Shown piece after piece: positions 32,933-42,100 of a stretch of DNA of 54,157 nucleotides. Under the pieces are notes generated by a model. It searched no databases, was not told the origin of the DNA, and saw only the letters and a list, made by a program, of their open reading frames with translations. Origin of the DNA: an uncultured Anaerolineae bacterium. GTDB taxonomy: Bacteria; Chloroflexota; Anaerolineae; Anaerolineales; Villigracilaceae. Within the stretch, counting starts at the first letter, position 1, and each line of letters begins with the position of its first letter. The DNA lies in assembly GCA_903908605.1 (NCBI GenBank), contig CAIVSQ010000190.1:1-54157 (forward strand), written 5' to 3'. Made by a program: the position numbers and the translations under genes.

Positions 32933-33883
32933 AATTGCGGAAATGCCGAATAGAAAACTCTCGGGTGGCGATAAAAGTGCGTCAAGTGTCCTGCCTCGCA
33001 CCGGTCGAGTCATCGGTCGGGTAGGGAGATCCTTGGTACCAAACAAGTACTGCCGGAAGGTCTCAATCGAATCAGGTCGTTGATCGGGATGCAATTCCAT
33101 GGCCCACTGGATTGCTTTTTCAGTTCGGATACTGATGGACGGATTGATCCGCCGAGGTAAGACATGGTTTTCAGGGTGCAGAAAACGTTGCCTGGCATCT
33201 ATGGGTGGCTGGCAGGTCAGTAAGTGGTGCAGGGTTGCGCCAAATGCATAAATATCCGAGCGTACATCGGTATGATTTTCAGAACCACCGTATTGTTCCA
33301 GTGGCGTGTAAAGCAGCGTGCCCTGTCCCTGGATAATGGTGATCGTTTCTTCATCAGGCGCAAGAACCTTGACAAGACCGAAATCAACCAGTTTGAGCAA
33401 ACCATCTGGGGTGATTTTGAGATTGGAGGGTTTTATGTCACGATGAACAATCGGAGGGGTCTGGCGATGCATGTAAGTCAGTGCATCTGCCAACTGTGAG
33501 ACCCAATCGAGTACATCGGCTTCATTTAGAAAAATCCCCCGCGAGCGGGCGTCCAGGATCATTGTGCGCAGGTCTTTGCCGGGCACAAAATCCATCACCA
33601 GGTAATCGCGTTCGCCGATTGAGAAGAAGTCAGAAACTTTTGGCAGGTTGGGGTGATCGAGGCGCGCAAGAACAGTAGCCTCGCGCAAAAACTGCTCACG
33701 GGCTTCCTGAAAAACTTTTTCCGGAAGGTTACGGTCGTGTTCCACTTCCTTAAGGGCGCATTTGCGTCCTTCAAGACGCATATCGTCGGCCAGGTAAATG
33801 TTGCCCATTCCACCTTGGCCGATCCGCTCCTGGATGCGGTAACGTTGTCGTAAGACCTCCCCCGTTTTTAGCGGGATTGGCAT
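32894..33883 (-). CDS. Ser/Thr protein kinase with C-terminal membrane anchor
   Basis: This 329-residue Hanks-type kinase has the Gly loop IGQGGMGNIY (21-30), Lys45, catalytic HRDIKPSN (137-144), DFG (157-159) and a complete C-lobe. One C-terminal membrane segment (FLFGISAILLLLSLIATF) ends almost at the terminus, so the kinase domain faces the cytoplasm and no extracellular sensor is present. ATG 33883 fits the kinase fold start, with AGGAG upstream. It is divergent from the FHA-winged-helix gene, which suggests phosphothreonine signalling between the two. Its 3' end overlaps the GH3 gene. Confidence 0.92.
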   Translation of the reverse strand: MPIPLKTGEVLRQRYRIQERIGQGGMGNIYLADDMRLEGRKCALKEVEHDRNLPEKVFQEAREQFLREATVLARLDHPNLPKVSDFFSIGERDYLVMDFVPGKDLRTMILDARSRGIFLNEADVLDWVSQLADALTYMHRQTPPIVHRDIKPSNLKITPDGLLKLVDFGLVKVLAPDEETITIIQGQGTLLYTPLEQYGGSENHTDVRSDIYAFGATLHHLLTCQPPIDARQRFLHPENHVLPRRINPSISIRTEKAIQWAMELHPDQRPDSIETFRQYLFGTKDLPTRPMTRPVRGRTLDALLSPPESFLFGISAILLLLSLIATFGR

Positions 33884-34140
33884 TTCTCTTGCTCCTAGAA
33901 CTTGTTGCACTCGTAAGGCTGTAAACACAAAAAAACGTCGAACTGCTGATCCAGCACGAACCAGGTTTGAAACTGTAGCGATGCGAGTTGATTATCCTGC
34001 GCTATTTTTCGGCGTTTTGCACAGAATGGGAATTTCTGCTATATTATAACGTACAGGAGAGTATGTGAACGATTTGCAATATAATATTCACATATTGATG
34101 AAATTATTCTTCCTTTTAAAAATTGCGAGTGCATAAAATT

Positions 34141-34791
34141 ATGACTGAAAAAGAATCGCCCATCCTGGTAGCTACGAACGGCCCGCTGAAAGGCGAGCGC
34201 TGGTCTCTTGATCACCCCCTGGTGATGGGGCGAGAGTCCGGTTGTGATGTGGTCATCCCCGACCGGCAAGTATCGCGTTATCACGCTCGCCTGACACCTG
34301 GGACGAATGGGGTTGTTCTTGAGGATCTGGGAAGCAAGAATGGCACCCATTACAATGGAAATCTGCTTTCGGGGCAGGTCGTTTTACAGGATGGCGACAC
34401 ATTGCAAATAGCAGTGGTGCAAGAATTCCAGTTCCTCAGCTCTGATGCGACCATGCCGCTTGAAGCTGAACCGGTGCGAACCAGCCGCCTGATCCTGGAT
34501 ATGCGTGCCCGCCAGGTGTGGGTTAATCAGAAGCAAATGAATCCGCCATTATCTGCCCAGCAATTTCAATTGATTTGGGTGTTGTATCAAAATGTCGGGC
34601 AGGTCGTCACCCGCCAGGATCTTGTTTCGGCCGTGTGGGGTGATGAGCAATCCGCCGGGGTTACAGATCAGGCTCTGGATGCGCTTATCCGCCGGCTGCG
34701 CGATCGCCTGGCTGCGATTGACCCGCAAACTAATTATATTGTCACTGTGCGTGGGCATGGTATCATGCTTAAAAATCCGGGCGGTTCTTAA
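34141..34791 (+). CDS. FHA-winged-helix regulator
   Basis: This 216-residue protein joins an N-terminal FHA domain (GR 30-31, SRYH 45-48, GSKNGT 64-69: all phosphothreonine-binding signatures) to a PhoB/OmpR-type winged helix (115-212, LSAQQFQLIWVLYQNVGQVVTRQDLVSAVWGDEQ ... ALIRRLRDRL ... VRGHGIML). It reads as a transcription factor controlled by phosphothreonine instead of a receiver aspartate. The divergent neighbouring kinase gene is the obvious partner. ATG 34141 matches the domain start; a TTG at 34123 is possible. Confidence 0.9.
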   Translation: MTEKESPILVATNGPLKGERWSLDHPLVMGRESGCDVVIPDRQVSRYHARLTPGTNGVVLEDLGSKNGTHYNGNLLSGQVVLQDGDTLQIAVVQEFQFLSSDATMPLEAEPVRTSRLILDMRARQVWVNQKQMNPPLSAQQFQLIWVLYQNVGQVVTRQDLVSAVWGDEQSAGVTDQALDALIRRLRDRLAAIDPQTNYIVTVRGHGIMLKNPGGS

Positions 34792-34817
34792 TTTTCTTTA
34801 TTACGAGTTAAAATAAA

Positions 34818-34855
34818 AAAGACGGGCTGCGCAGTTCAAATCGCAGCCCGTCTTT
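34818..34855. terminator. Bidirectional terminator
   Basis: AAAGACGGGCTGCG and CGCAGCCCGTCTTT form a 14-bp stem with a 10-base loop, with A- and T-runs outside, between the convergent FHA regulator and CpXC genes. Confidence 0.9.
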
Positions 34856-34867
34856 TTGTTGTAGTGA

Positions 34868-36229
34868 TTAGAGTAAGTTCTTCTGCATCGAACGTTTCAC
34901 AATAGCCCGGTATACTTTTTCCAACCTGGCCATGATTTCATTTGAATTGGCATCCTTGGGGCCCTGTTGTTCGACCTGTTGCATCAAAGAGGCCAGCATG
35001 CCGGTCAATTCGTCGGTCAGCTCATTTTCATGTGCGCTGAGGGCCGCCTCCAACGAAGCTTCGCTTTCAGCTGCATCTACCAGCTCATTGACCAACTCCA
35101 GCTCGGGCGGGGTGTTGGCTTCCTGTAATACAACCACTATTTGCTGTAGTTTTTGCAGACGGGTGGCATCCTTATTCTGTTGTGCTTCGCGAAGCTTGGC
35201 TTCCAAGACCTGTACAACCGTTTCATTTTGGAAATTTTGCAGGTTTTGTATGGTCGCTTCGGCGATATTGGGAGCTTCCATCAGGGTTTCGATCATTTTA
35301 TCGGCCTGTTTCATTTGTTCTTCGATGGCACGGTCGATCTCTTTGGTGAAACTAAGCACCTTCTCGCGCAGGTCTTCCAATTTTGCACGGTCGTCCCCGC
35401 TGGATTTTTCAATCCGCTCGGTTAGAATCTGGAAGAAGGTGTAATCCAATCCATTGCGGGTCAGGCTTACCAGTGCGCGTACGCGGTTTTCATTGGGCGC
35501 ATCCAACAATATATCAAGCAGTTTTTCGCGGGTAAGGCCCTGGCCAACTTCTTGCAGGGATTTAACAGCCGCATCGAGTTCGCCCATTTGGGCTTGCATT
35601 TTACGGCCATATTCAGAATTGGCAAGAAGTTCTTGCTGTAAGACGGCCATGGCCTGGGCCGTTTGTTGCTGGCCTGATGCCGCTGCAGCTTCAGTCAAGC
35701 GGTTATACAGGGCGAAGAAGGTTTCGTCAAACTGGCTGGATTCCTGCTGAATGATGGCGGCACGCACATCTGGGGAGGTGGCTTGCAGGAGGCGTTGGAT
35801 CAAGCCAAGGCGCTTCTGTTGTTCATCCAGCATTTCCTTGGTGACGCCATCCTTTTCCATGATTTTCTCGATCATGCTTTGAAATGTCAGGAAACTTTGC
35901 GGGCGCAGCAGGTAGCCTTTGCGTTTTTCAGCCGGGAGACGATTCATTACCTGGGTGATCAACGGGCCGACTAATTTTTCCTGTTCGTTGACAGGTAACC
36001 CTAACTCACTGGGAAAATAAGTCAAAAGCAGCTCTTTATCGTTGTCGTGGTAAACGATGGGTGTGGACAGCGGGCCTTCAAATCCACAAAAAGGGCAGTG
36101 CGCGTAATTAGATACTCGCCCGATCAGGCGCTGTTTTGCGCCTGGATCGGCGGTGACATCGAAAAGTTGTTCGACTTGGGCAGGGATCGGCTGGCGACAA
36201 CGAGGGCAGGAAATTTGAGTTTGGGGCAT
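34868..36229 (-). CDS. CpXC-domain protein with helical C-terminus
   Basis: This 453-residue protein starts with a CpXC zinc-binding domain: SCPRCRQPIPAQVEQLFDVT and SNYAHCPFCGFEGPLSTPIVYHD give two Cys pairs (near 8-11 and 45-48). The rest is almost entirely helical, rich in Gln/Glu/Leu with coiled-coil features (residues 120-440). There is no membrane segment or enzyme motif. The CpXC family occurs across Chloroflexota and related phyla; its role is unknown. It is separated from the histidine kinase gene by about 48 bases and may be co-transcribed with it. Confidence 0.8.
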   Translation of the reverse strand: MPQTQISCPRCRQPIPAQVEQLFDVTADPGAKQRLIGRVSNYAHCPFCGFEGPLSTPIVYHDNDKELLLTYFPSELGLPVNEQEKLVGPLITQVMNRLPAEKRKGYLLRPQSFLTFQSMIEKIMEKDGVTKEMLDEQQKRLGLIQRLLQATSPDVRAAIIQQESSQFDETFFALYNRLTEAAAASGQQQTAQAMAVLQQELLANSEYGRKMQAQMGELDAAVKSLQEVGQGLTREKLLDILLDAPNENRVRALVSLTRNGLDYTFFQILTERIEKSSGDDRAKLEDLREKVLSFTKEIDRAIEEQMKQADKMIETLMEAPNIAEATIQNLQNFQNETVVQVLEAKLREAQQNKDATRLQKLQQIVVVLQEANTPPELELVNELVDAAESEASLEAALSAHENELTDELTGMLASLMQQVEQQGPKDANSNEIMARLEKVYRAIVKRSMQKNLL

Positions 36230-36277
36230 GAGGTTTCCGTTCGAATTTCAGAATAGGGTGTCGATAGTGACAGGCTT

Positions 36278-37828
36278 TTATTTTACCCTTAAAGTCTCAA
36301 TTGGCAGGGAAAAGCAAATTCTTGCGCCACTTCCGTGGCTTTGGTCAATCCAGATGCGGCCACCGTGGGCTTCAATAATGGCGCGCGCCAGGTAAAGCCC
36401 GAGCCCTGCGCCTTTGGTTTTTCGCACTGCAGTGTCTGAGCGATAGAACCGGTCGAAGATGTGGGGCATATCATGGGGGTCAATTCCTGGTCCTTCATCG
36501 CTGACGGTGATTACCACCTGGTCTATCCGCACCGCTCCGCTGACCCGAATTTCACCCTTGGGCGAATATTTGATGGCATTGGAAATCAGGTTGGATAGCA
36601 CCTGCCCAACGCGGGTTTCATCTGCCATAACGATTGGGAACAGCTCTGGAAAATCCACCACCAGTTTATGCTTTTTTGTTTGGGTTTGGAACCGTTCCAC
36701 CATGCGCGCCGCCAGGTCGGGCAGAGAGAAATCGGTCCGGTTGAGGGTTAAACCGCCGGCTTGCAGGCGGGATGCGTCCAGCAGGTCCTCGATCATGTGG
36801 GTTAGGCGATCGGCCTCATCCTCAATCACGGCCAGGCTGTCTTGGATGACGTGTTTGTCCCAGCGGGCATCGTCGCGCCGCAGGGTGGAGGCATAACCCT
36901 TGATCAGGGCCACCGGAGTTTTTAGCTCATGGCTGACAACCGAGATGAAAGTGGCCTTCATCTCGTCGGCGTTCCTGAAGTGGGTAATGTCGCGTACGGT
37001 CACGATGATATTGCGCACCTGCCCATCTGGTGTAAGTAGGGGGGCGTAGGTAATGCCCACTGGCACATTCGGCGGTTCTGCCCTCTTGAGGTCCCCTTCC
37101 ACATACAGGTGAGCCTGATTGGTGATGGGCCAACCATGGGCTTCTGCTTTTTCAAGGGTCATCCCATCTGGTTTGCGGGCCCATTGGATGACCTCATCGT
37201 GATGTTTGCTGCGCACCTGGTCGTCTGTACGCCCGCAGATGCGTTCGAAGGCATCGTTTACACGTTCAATGCTGTGATCGGCGTTCAGGATGATGATTCC
37301 ATCCGCCGCGCTGTCGATCAATGCATCCAGCCGTTGTTTTTCGATGATGATCTGGCTGTACAGGCGCGCATTAAATACAGCAATGGCGGCCTGATCGGCA
37401 AAGCTTTGCAGAAGCTGTTGATCATTGCTGGAAAAAAGATCAGTGTAAGATCGGAAGATAAAGATGACACCAATGACCTGACCGTGGGTTACCAATGATA
37501 TGGCGGTGCCATTCAGCAGACCCTGACTGGCTGTGTAGGTCAGCTCCTTTAACATGCGGTTGAGTTCTTCCACATCCAGGGTGGAGACACTCTCATCGGC
37601 CAGTAAAGGTTCCAGGTAACGCAGAAAGGCGGCAGGAATTCCATGGGCCGCTGCCACCTGCCAGGCGTGGGCGTCCTTCAAAGCGATCAGGCCGGCTTGA
37701 CCTGCCAGCATTTCAATGGAAATGCGCAAAATACGCTTGAGCACCTTTTGCAGGTCGAGTTCCTGGGTGATGGCGCGCGTAATTTCCAACAGGTAGTCAC
37801 GTTGTCGGACACGAAAGTCTGGGAGCAT
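36278..37828 (-). CDS. GAF-PAS histidine kinase (orphan)
   Basis: This 516-residue soluble kinase has a GAF domain (about 20-155, EISIEMLAGQAGLIALKDAHAWQVAA), a PAS domain (about 165-285, IDSAADGIIILNADHSIERVNDAFERI), HisKA with phospho-acceptor His300 (SVVSHELKTPVALIKGYA) and HATPase (NLISNAIKYSP, DEGPGIDP, IFDRFYRSD, GAGLGLYLARAI). No membrane segment is present and no response regulator gene is adjacent, so it is an orphan sensor of an internal signal. A TATAAT lies about 34 bases upstream of ATG 37828. Confidence 0.92.
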   Translation of the reverse strand: MLPDFRVRQRDYLLEITRAITQELDLQKVLKRILRISIEMLAGQAGLIALKDAHAWQVAAAHGIPAAFLRYLEPLLADESVSTLDVEELNRMLKELTYTASQGLLNGTAISLVTHGQVIGVIFIFRSYTDLFSSNDQQLLQSFADQAAIAVFNARLYSQIIIEKQRLDALIDSAADGIIILNADHSIERVNDAFERICGRTDDQVRSKHHDEVIQWARKPDGMTLEKAEAHGWPITNQAHLYVEGDLKRAEPPNVPVGITYAPLLTPDGQVRNIIVTVRDITHFRNADEMKATFISVVSHELKTPVALIKGYASTLRRDDARWDKHVIQDSLAVIEDEADRLTHMIEDLLDASRLQAGGLTLNRTDFSLPDLAARMVERFQTQTKKHKLVVDFPELFPIVMADETRVGQVLSNLISNAIKYSPKGEIRVSGAVRIDQVVITVSDEGPGIDPHDMPHIFDRFYRSDTAVRKTKGAGLGLYLARAIIEAHGGRIWIDQSHGSGARICFSLPIETLRVK

Positions 37829-38019
37829 GTTTTGGCGGTTTCCAACCGGTGGTTAGGTGGAACATTATAAGAAACTAGGCTTATGCCTGTATTTTATCAC
37901 CTGGCGAGATGGGCTGTATAAGAACGTTATTGGAAGATAGTTAATTCAATGCAAACATGGGTTGGGTTGAATAGCATGTCTTATAATGGAAATATCAAAT
38001 ATTTCGAAAGAGGTGTCGT

Positions 38020-39327
38020 GTGTTTCAAGATGATGAGCCAACCTGGGATGTGATTGTGATTGGCGGTGGCCCGGCTGGCTACTTCGCCTCCATTCAGTGC
38101 GCTGAATCAGCCATTCAGGCGGGTTCTCCTTTGAAGGTGTTGGTGTTGGAAAAATCGCGTCGCACCCTGGGCAAGGTTATTATTTCAGGCGGTGAGCGTT
38201 GCAATGTTACCCACGCCTGTTTTGAACCTGCCCGTCTGGTGACCTATTATCCGCGTGGTGGAGCTGCGCTGCGTGGTCCATTTACGCGCTTTCAACCACG
38301 TGACACCGTTAATTGGTTTGAAAAACGAGGGGCGCCGTTGAAAACTGAGGAGGACGGGCGCATGTTCCCAGTGACCGATTCCTCTCTTACCATTGTTGGC
38401 TGCCTGGAGGATGCTGCCAGCCAGGCAGGGGTGTCTGTTTGGAGTCAATCAGCGCTGCTGGAACTGCAACTCCTCCAACCAACCCCGGATAGCGGTGCGC
38501 GTTTTCGCTTGAAGGTGCGGCGGGATTCGATCCAAACTGAGCAGTACTTGCTTGCCCGCTCGGTCCTCTTTGCAACCGGTAGCGAGCAGCATTGCCAGCA
38601 GATCATCCAGGGACTCGGGCACACCATGCATTCCCCGGTGCCGTCTCTCTTTACTTTCAAAATAACCGATGCGCGGATTAATGAACTGGCTGGGCTTTCG
38701 GTTGCCAAAGCTGGTTTGCAATTTGAAGGTGACCCTGGCCAGAAAAAGTCTGTTATCCCTGCCCAACAAGGCCCAGTGCTGATCACCCATTGGGGCCTGA
38801 GTGGTCCAGCAGTTTTGAAGCTATCTGCCTGGGGCGCGCGTTGGCTGCATGAGCGTGACTATCACGCCGGGCTGTTGGTCAACTGGCTGTACCCACTGAC
38901 CACCGAAAAAATCTACGAGGAATTGCGCGAGTACCGAGAAGTGGCTGGCAATAATCGTAAAAAGCCATCGGCCAACCCGGTTTTTACTCAAATCCCGCTG
39001 CGGTTGTGGAAGCGCCTGGTTGAGGCCAGCGATATTGCCGAACAAGCCAACTGGGCGGATGTTTCCAAACCCTCCATGCGTTGCCTGGCCGAAGAACTAA
39101 CCGCCGGGCGTTACCAGGTGGAGGGTAAGGGAATATTTAAGGATGAATTTGTCACTTGCGGTGGGGTAAGCCTGGATGAGGTCGATTTCAAAACCATGCA
39201 AAGCCGCCTGGTTCCAGGATTGTTTTTCGCCGGAGAGGTCCTCGACATCGATGGTTTGACCGGTGGTTTTAACTTGCAGAATGCTTGGACGACCGGCTGG
39301 TTGGCAGGCAATGGTATGTTGGCATAA
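38020..39327 (+). CDS. BaiN/HI0933-type flavoprotein
   Basis: This 435-residue FAD protein begins DVIVIGGGPAGYFASIQCAE (dinucleotide fold) and has the family signature KVIISGGERCNVTH near residue 52. The C-terminus GGVSLDEVDFKTMQSRLVPGLFFAGEVLDIDGLTGGFNLQNAWTTGWLAG is the HI0933/BaiN motif. Related enzymes reduce bile acids or have unknown substrates; the reaction here is undetermined. GTG 38020 is chosen with AGAGG 7 bases upstream. It is monocistronic, ended by a 20-bp perfect stem terminator. Confidence 0.88.
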   Translation: MFQDDEPTWDVIVIGGGPAGYFASIQCAESAIQAGSPLKVLVLEKSRRTLGKVIISGGERCNVTHACFEPARLVTYYPRGGAALRGPFTRFQPRDTVNWFEKRGAPLKTEEDGRMFPVTDSSLTIVGCLEDAASQAGVSVWSQSALLELQLLQPTPDSGARFRLKVRRDSIQTEQYLLARSVLFATGSEQHCQQIIQGLGHTMHSPVPSLFTFKITDARINELAGLSVAKAGLQFEGDPGQKKSVIPAQQGPVLITHWGLSGPAVLKLSAWGARWLHERDYHAGLLVNWLYPLTTEKIYEELREYREVAGNNRKKPSANPVFTQIPLRLWKRLVEASDIAEQANWADVSKPSMRCLAEELTAGRYQVEGKGIFKDEFVTCGGVSLDEVDFKTMQSRLVPGLFFAGEVLDIDGLTGGFNLQNAWTTGWLAGNGMLA

Positions 39328-39344
39328 TACGCTATTGCAGCTTG

Positions 39345-39392
39345 AAATGGAAACGGGGTCGCTCGATCAATTGAGCGACCCCGTTTCCATTT
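39345..39392. terminator. Bidirectional 20-bp stem terminator
   Basis: Arms 39345-39364 and 39373-39392 are perfect inverted copies (20 bp, AAATGGAAACGGGGTCGCTC on the left) with an 8-base loop. It lies between the convergent flavoprotein and aminotransferase genes. Confidence 0.85.
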
Positions 39393-39476
39393 ACTTCCTC
39401 GATCACAACGTGCTGTTTGCAACCTGTAAAAATGAATAATACGACATTGCGTGTTTCTGACCGTTAAATCGGGTGA

Positions 39477-40802
39477 TTACCCGAGCAGTTCTTTTTCTGC
39501 CAGGCTGATTGCTTCTTCGAAGATCATCAACCCATCCGCCATTTCGGATTTGCTCATACTGAGTGGCGGGGCGATACGGATCACCGATTTCGCGCACCCT
39601 AGCAGCAATAGCCCACGTTCATAAGCCTTGTGGACAACCAGGTCACGTACCGCATCGGCGGGTTCCTTGCTTTGTTTATCAGTTACAAATTCGACACCAA
39701 TCATCATGCCGATGCCGCGTACTTCACCGATGGAGGGATGGCGTGAGGCAATTTCGTGGAGAGCGTCGATTGCGTACTGCCCGACTTCGGCCGCATTTTT
39801 CAGATATTCACGTTCGATCAGTTCAATCGTTTTGAGTGCCGCCGCGCAGGAAAGCGGGTTGCCACCGTAGGTGTTCCCGTGGCTACCGCGGGGCCAATTC
39901 ATCACCGATGAACGCGCTACGCAGGCGCCGAGTGGCACGCCGCTGGCGATGCCCTTGGCAGTCGTGAAGATATCGGGTTCAACCCCAAAATTCTCGATTG
40001 CCCACCATTTTCCAGTTCGTCCCATGCCGCTCTGTACTTCGTCAGCGATCAGCATGATGCCATACTTATCGCACAGCTTGCGCAGGGCCGGGAAGAAACC
40101 AGCCGGGGGCACCACGTAGCCGCCTTCACCCTGGATCGGTTCTACCAGGATACCGGCAACTTCGTCACCGGGCACAATTTGTTTGAAGAGTTGTTCTTCG
40201 ATATATCGTACGACGGTTTCGCCGTAATCTTCACCGGTTTTGCGTTCCAGGATGGGCCGGTAAGGGTTGGGGAAGGGGGCATGGTAAACGCCGTTCATTA
40301 GTGGGTAAAAACCACTGTGATAAAGCGCTTTGCTGGCTGTCATGGTAACAGATCCCATTGTCCGGCCGTGAAAGCCACCAGTAAAGCCGATCAGGTTTGA
40401 GCGCTTGGTGTAATACCGCGCCAGCTTCAGGGCGGTTTCCACCGCTTCTGTGCCAGAATTGGTCAGGAAGGATACAGCGTTTTCTTGCATGGGGGCTAGT
40501 TTATCCAGTTTTTCGGCTAGCTCGATCATCAAAACATGGTAGAAGTCGGAAGAAATGTGGATAAATTTTTCGGCCTGTTCCTGGATGGCTTTTACAACCT
40601 CAGGGTGTGCGTGACCGGTGGAATTTACTGCGATACCCGCCATGAAATCCAGGAATTTATTGCCGTCAACATCCCAAACCCACGAGCCTTTTCCATAATC
40701 CATTGCAAACGGGTAATCGCGTGGATATGATGCAGAAATGACGGATGAATCGCGCTGTACCAGTGCGCGGGCCTTGGGGCCAGGCAAGTTCATAGGTTCC
40801 AT
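39477..40802 (-). CDS. Class III aminotransferase (GABA/ornithine type)
   Basis: This 441-residue PLP enzyme has the class III features: TNSGTEAVETALKLAR, GFHGRTMGS, the signature LIADEVQSGMGRTGKWWAIENFGVEPDIFTTAKGIASGVPLGA with the PLP lysine (TTAKGIASG) and NTYGGNPLSCAAAL. It is closest in pattern to archaeal and anaerobic acetylornithine/4-aminobutyrate aminotransferases. ATG 40802 has GGAG upstream; the longer frame to 40994 is not supported. The substrate (GABA, lysine, ornithine) cannot be decided. It stands alone, downstream of nothing but a ROK kinase gene with its own promoter. Confidence 0.88.
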   Translation of the reverse strand: MEPMNLPGPKARALVQRDSSVISASYPRDYPFAMDYGKGSWVWDVDGNKFLDFMAGIAVNSTGHAHPEVVKAIQEQAEKFIHISSDFYHVLMIELAEKLDKLAPMQENAVSFLTNSGTEAVETALKLARYYTKRSNLIGFTGGFHGRTMGSVTMTASKALYHSGFYPLMNGVYHAPFPNPYRPILERKTGEDYGETVVRYIEEQLFKQIVPGDEVAGILVEPIQGEGGYVVPPAGFFPALRKLCDKYGIMLIADEVQSGMGRTGKWWAIENFGVEPDIFTTAKGIASGVPLGACVARSSVMNWPRGSHGNTYGGNPLSCAAALKTIELIEREYLKNAAEVGQYAIDALHEIASRHPSIGEVRGIGMMIGVEFVTDKQSKEPADAVRDLVVHKAYERGLLLLGCAKSVIRIAPPLSMSKSEMADGLMIFEEAISLAEKELLG

Positions 40803-40996
40803 GAAAAGCTCCTTGTTATGTGTTGAGTTGAAAAATATGGCATGTGCATTGTGATTTGCCAGATTTCCAGTGAATTTGGGTTTATTAATGGGTGAAACAA
40901 AACCGCGATTTTTAAAGCATCGTGCTGTCAAGTAATCGCGAACTCTGAAAATCTCCCCGGGAATATAATTACGGCCTGGGGGAGGCAGGCCCATCG

Positions 40997-41929
40997 TCAG
41001 TTGTCGGGCAGCAGGCCCAGGGCCAGAGCGCCCATTAATCCGGCGTTATCGCCCAAAGCGGCCTGCGCGATGGTTAGATCACGCAGGTAGGACTGGTCCA
41101 TCAAATTCTTGTTGAGCGATTCTTTGACATGCTTGAGTAGAAAGTCACCGCTGAAAGATACACCTCCGCCAAAAATAACGGCGGTTGGGTTAAAGAGGTG
41201 TACTAATGAGGCCAGGGCATCGCCGATGAAGGCTCCGGCGCGGGACAAGGCGTGAATAGAAAGTTCATCACCCTGACCGGCTGCTTCTGAAACATCGCGA
41301 GCGGTTATTTTTCCGAGTTCTTTTAAGAGGGACGGGGTCCCTGCAGCGATTTGTTCTTCGACGTAACGCACAATCGCGGGCCCGGAGGCGAGCGCTTCCA
41401 GATGGCCACGTTGGCCACATCCACACATGGGGCCATCGGGCAGAACCGTAATATGACCGACTTCACCTGCCAGACCTTGGGCGCCAAGCAGCAAGCGACC
41501 GTCACTGATTACGCCACCGCCAATGCCAGTGCTGATGGTCAGATATAACAGGTGGTGGTGACCCTGACCGGCACCAAATCGCCACTCTCCTAGGGCTGCC
41601 AGGTTGGCATCGTTGCCTATGCGGACGGGTACGCCAAACCGTTTCTCTAGTTCCGTGCCGATCGGAAAATTATCCCAACCTGGAATATTGGGGGCTGAGT
41701 AAATAACGCCGGTTTCCGGGTTTAGCGGGCCGGGCAATGCCACCACGATTTTTTCAACACTGCGGTGTTCGGGCCAGATGGATTGAACCAGCACACAGAG
41801 ACGCTCAAATGCTGAGCCTTCCCCCATGGTGGGGGTACGGCGCATGTCCACGGGTTCAATACTCCCGCGTTGGAATGCAGCCGCGCGCATTTGGGTGCCA
41901 CCGATATCAACAGTGATGATGATTGTCAT
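40997..41929 (-). CDS. ROK-family sugar kinase
   Basis: This 310-residue ROK kinase has the ATP phosphate motif DIGGTQMRAA, the catalytic Asp in GNDANLAALGEW and the ROK zinc motif GHITVLPDGPMCGCGQRGHLEAL. The third zinc cysteine (GCxE) is replaced by His (GHLE), so the site would be Cys2His2. It likely phosphorylates glucose or an N-acetyl-hexosamine. ATG 41929 has no ribosome binding site; TATAAT 7 bases upstream points to a leaderless transcript. Confidence 0.9.
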   Translation of the reverse strand: MTIIITVDIGGTQMRAAAFQRGSIEPVDMRRTPTMGEGSAFERLCVLVQSIWPEHRSVEKIVVALPGPLNPETGVIYSAPNIPGWDNFPIGTELEKRFGVPVRIGNDANLAALGEWRFGAGQGHHHLLYLTISTGIGGGVISDGRLLLGAQGLAGEVGHITVLPDGPMCGCGQRGHLEALASGPAIVRYVEEQIAAGTPSLLKELGKITARDVSEAAGQGDELSIHALSRAGAFIGDALASLVHLFNPTAVIFGGGVSFSGDFLLKHVKESLNKNLMDQSYLRDLTIAQAALGDNAGLMGALALGLLPDN

Positions 41930-41936
41930 GTTGCCA

Positions 41937-41942
41937 ATTATA
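41937..41942 (-). promoter_or_regulatory. Leaderless -10 box of the ROK gene
   Basis: TATAAT on the minus strand, 7 bases before ATG 41929. No clear -35. The transcription start would fall on the start codon. Confidence 0.5.
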
Positions 41943-42063
41943 ACGCAAAGCTGGTTGGCGGAAATGTGACGAAGCGCACCTCTCCGGTGGATATATGACC
42001 CGGATATGTGCCTGTTGGGTCATATTAATCAATCCGCATGTACATTTATGCTCTCGGTTGGCG

Positions 42064-42092
42064 TTGACGTATGGTTTGAATACTGCTATCAT
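42064..42092 (+). promoter_or_regulatory. Leaderless promoter of yvcK
   Basis: TTGACG (42064-42069), 17-base spacer, TATCAT (42087-42092), then 8 bases to ATG 42101. No ribosome binding site. The start point is predicted at or next to the ATG. Confidence 0.6.
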
Positions 42093-42100
42093 GACTGAAT

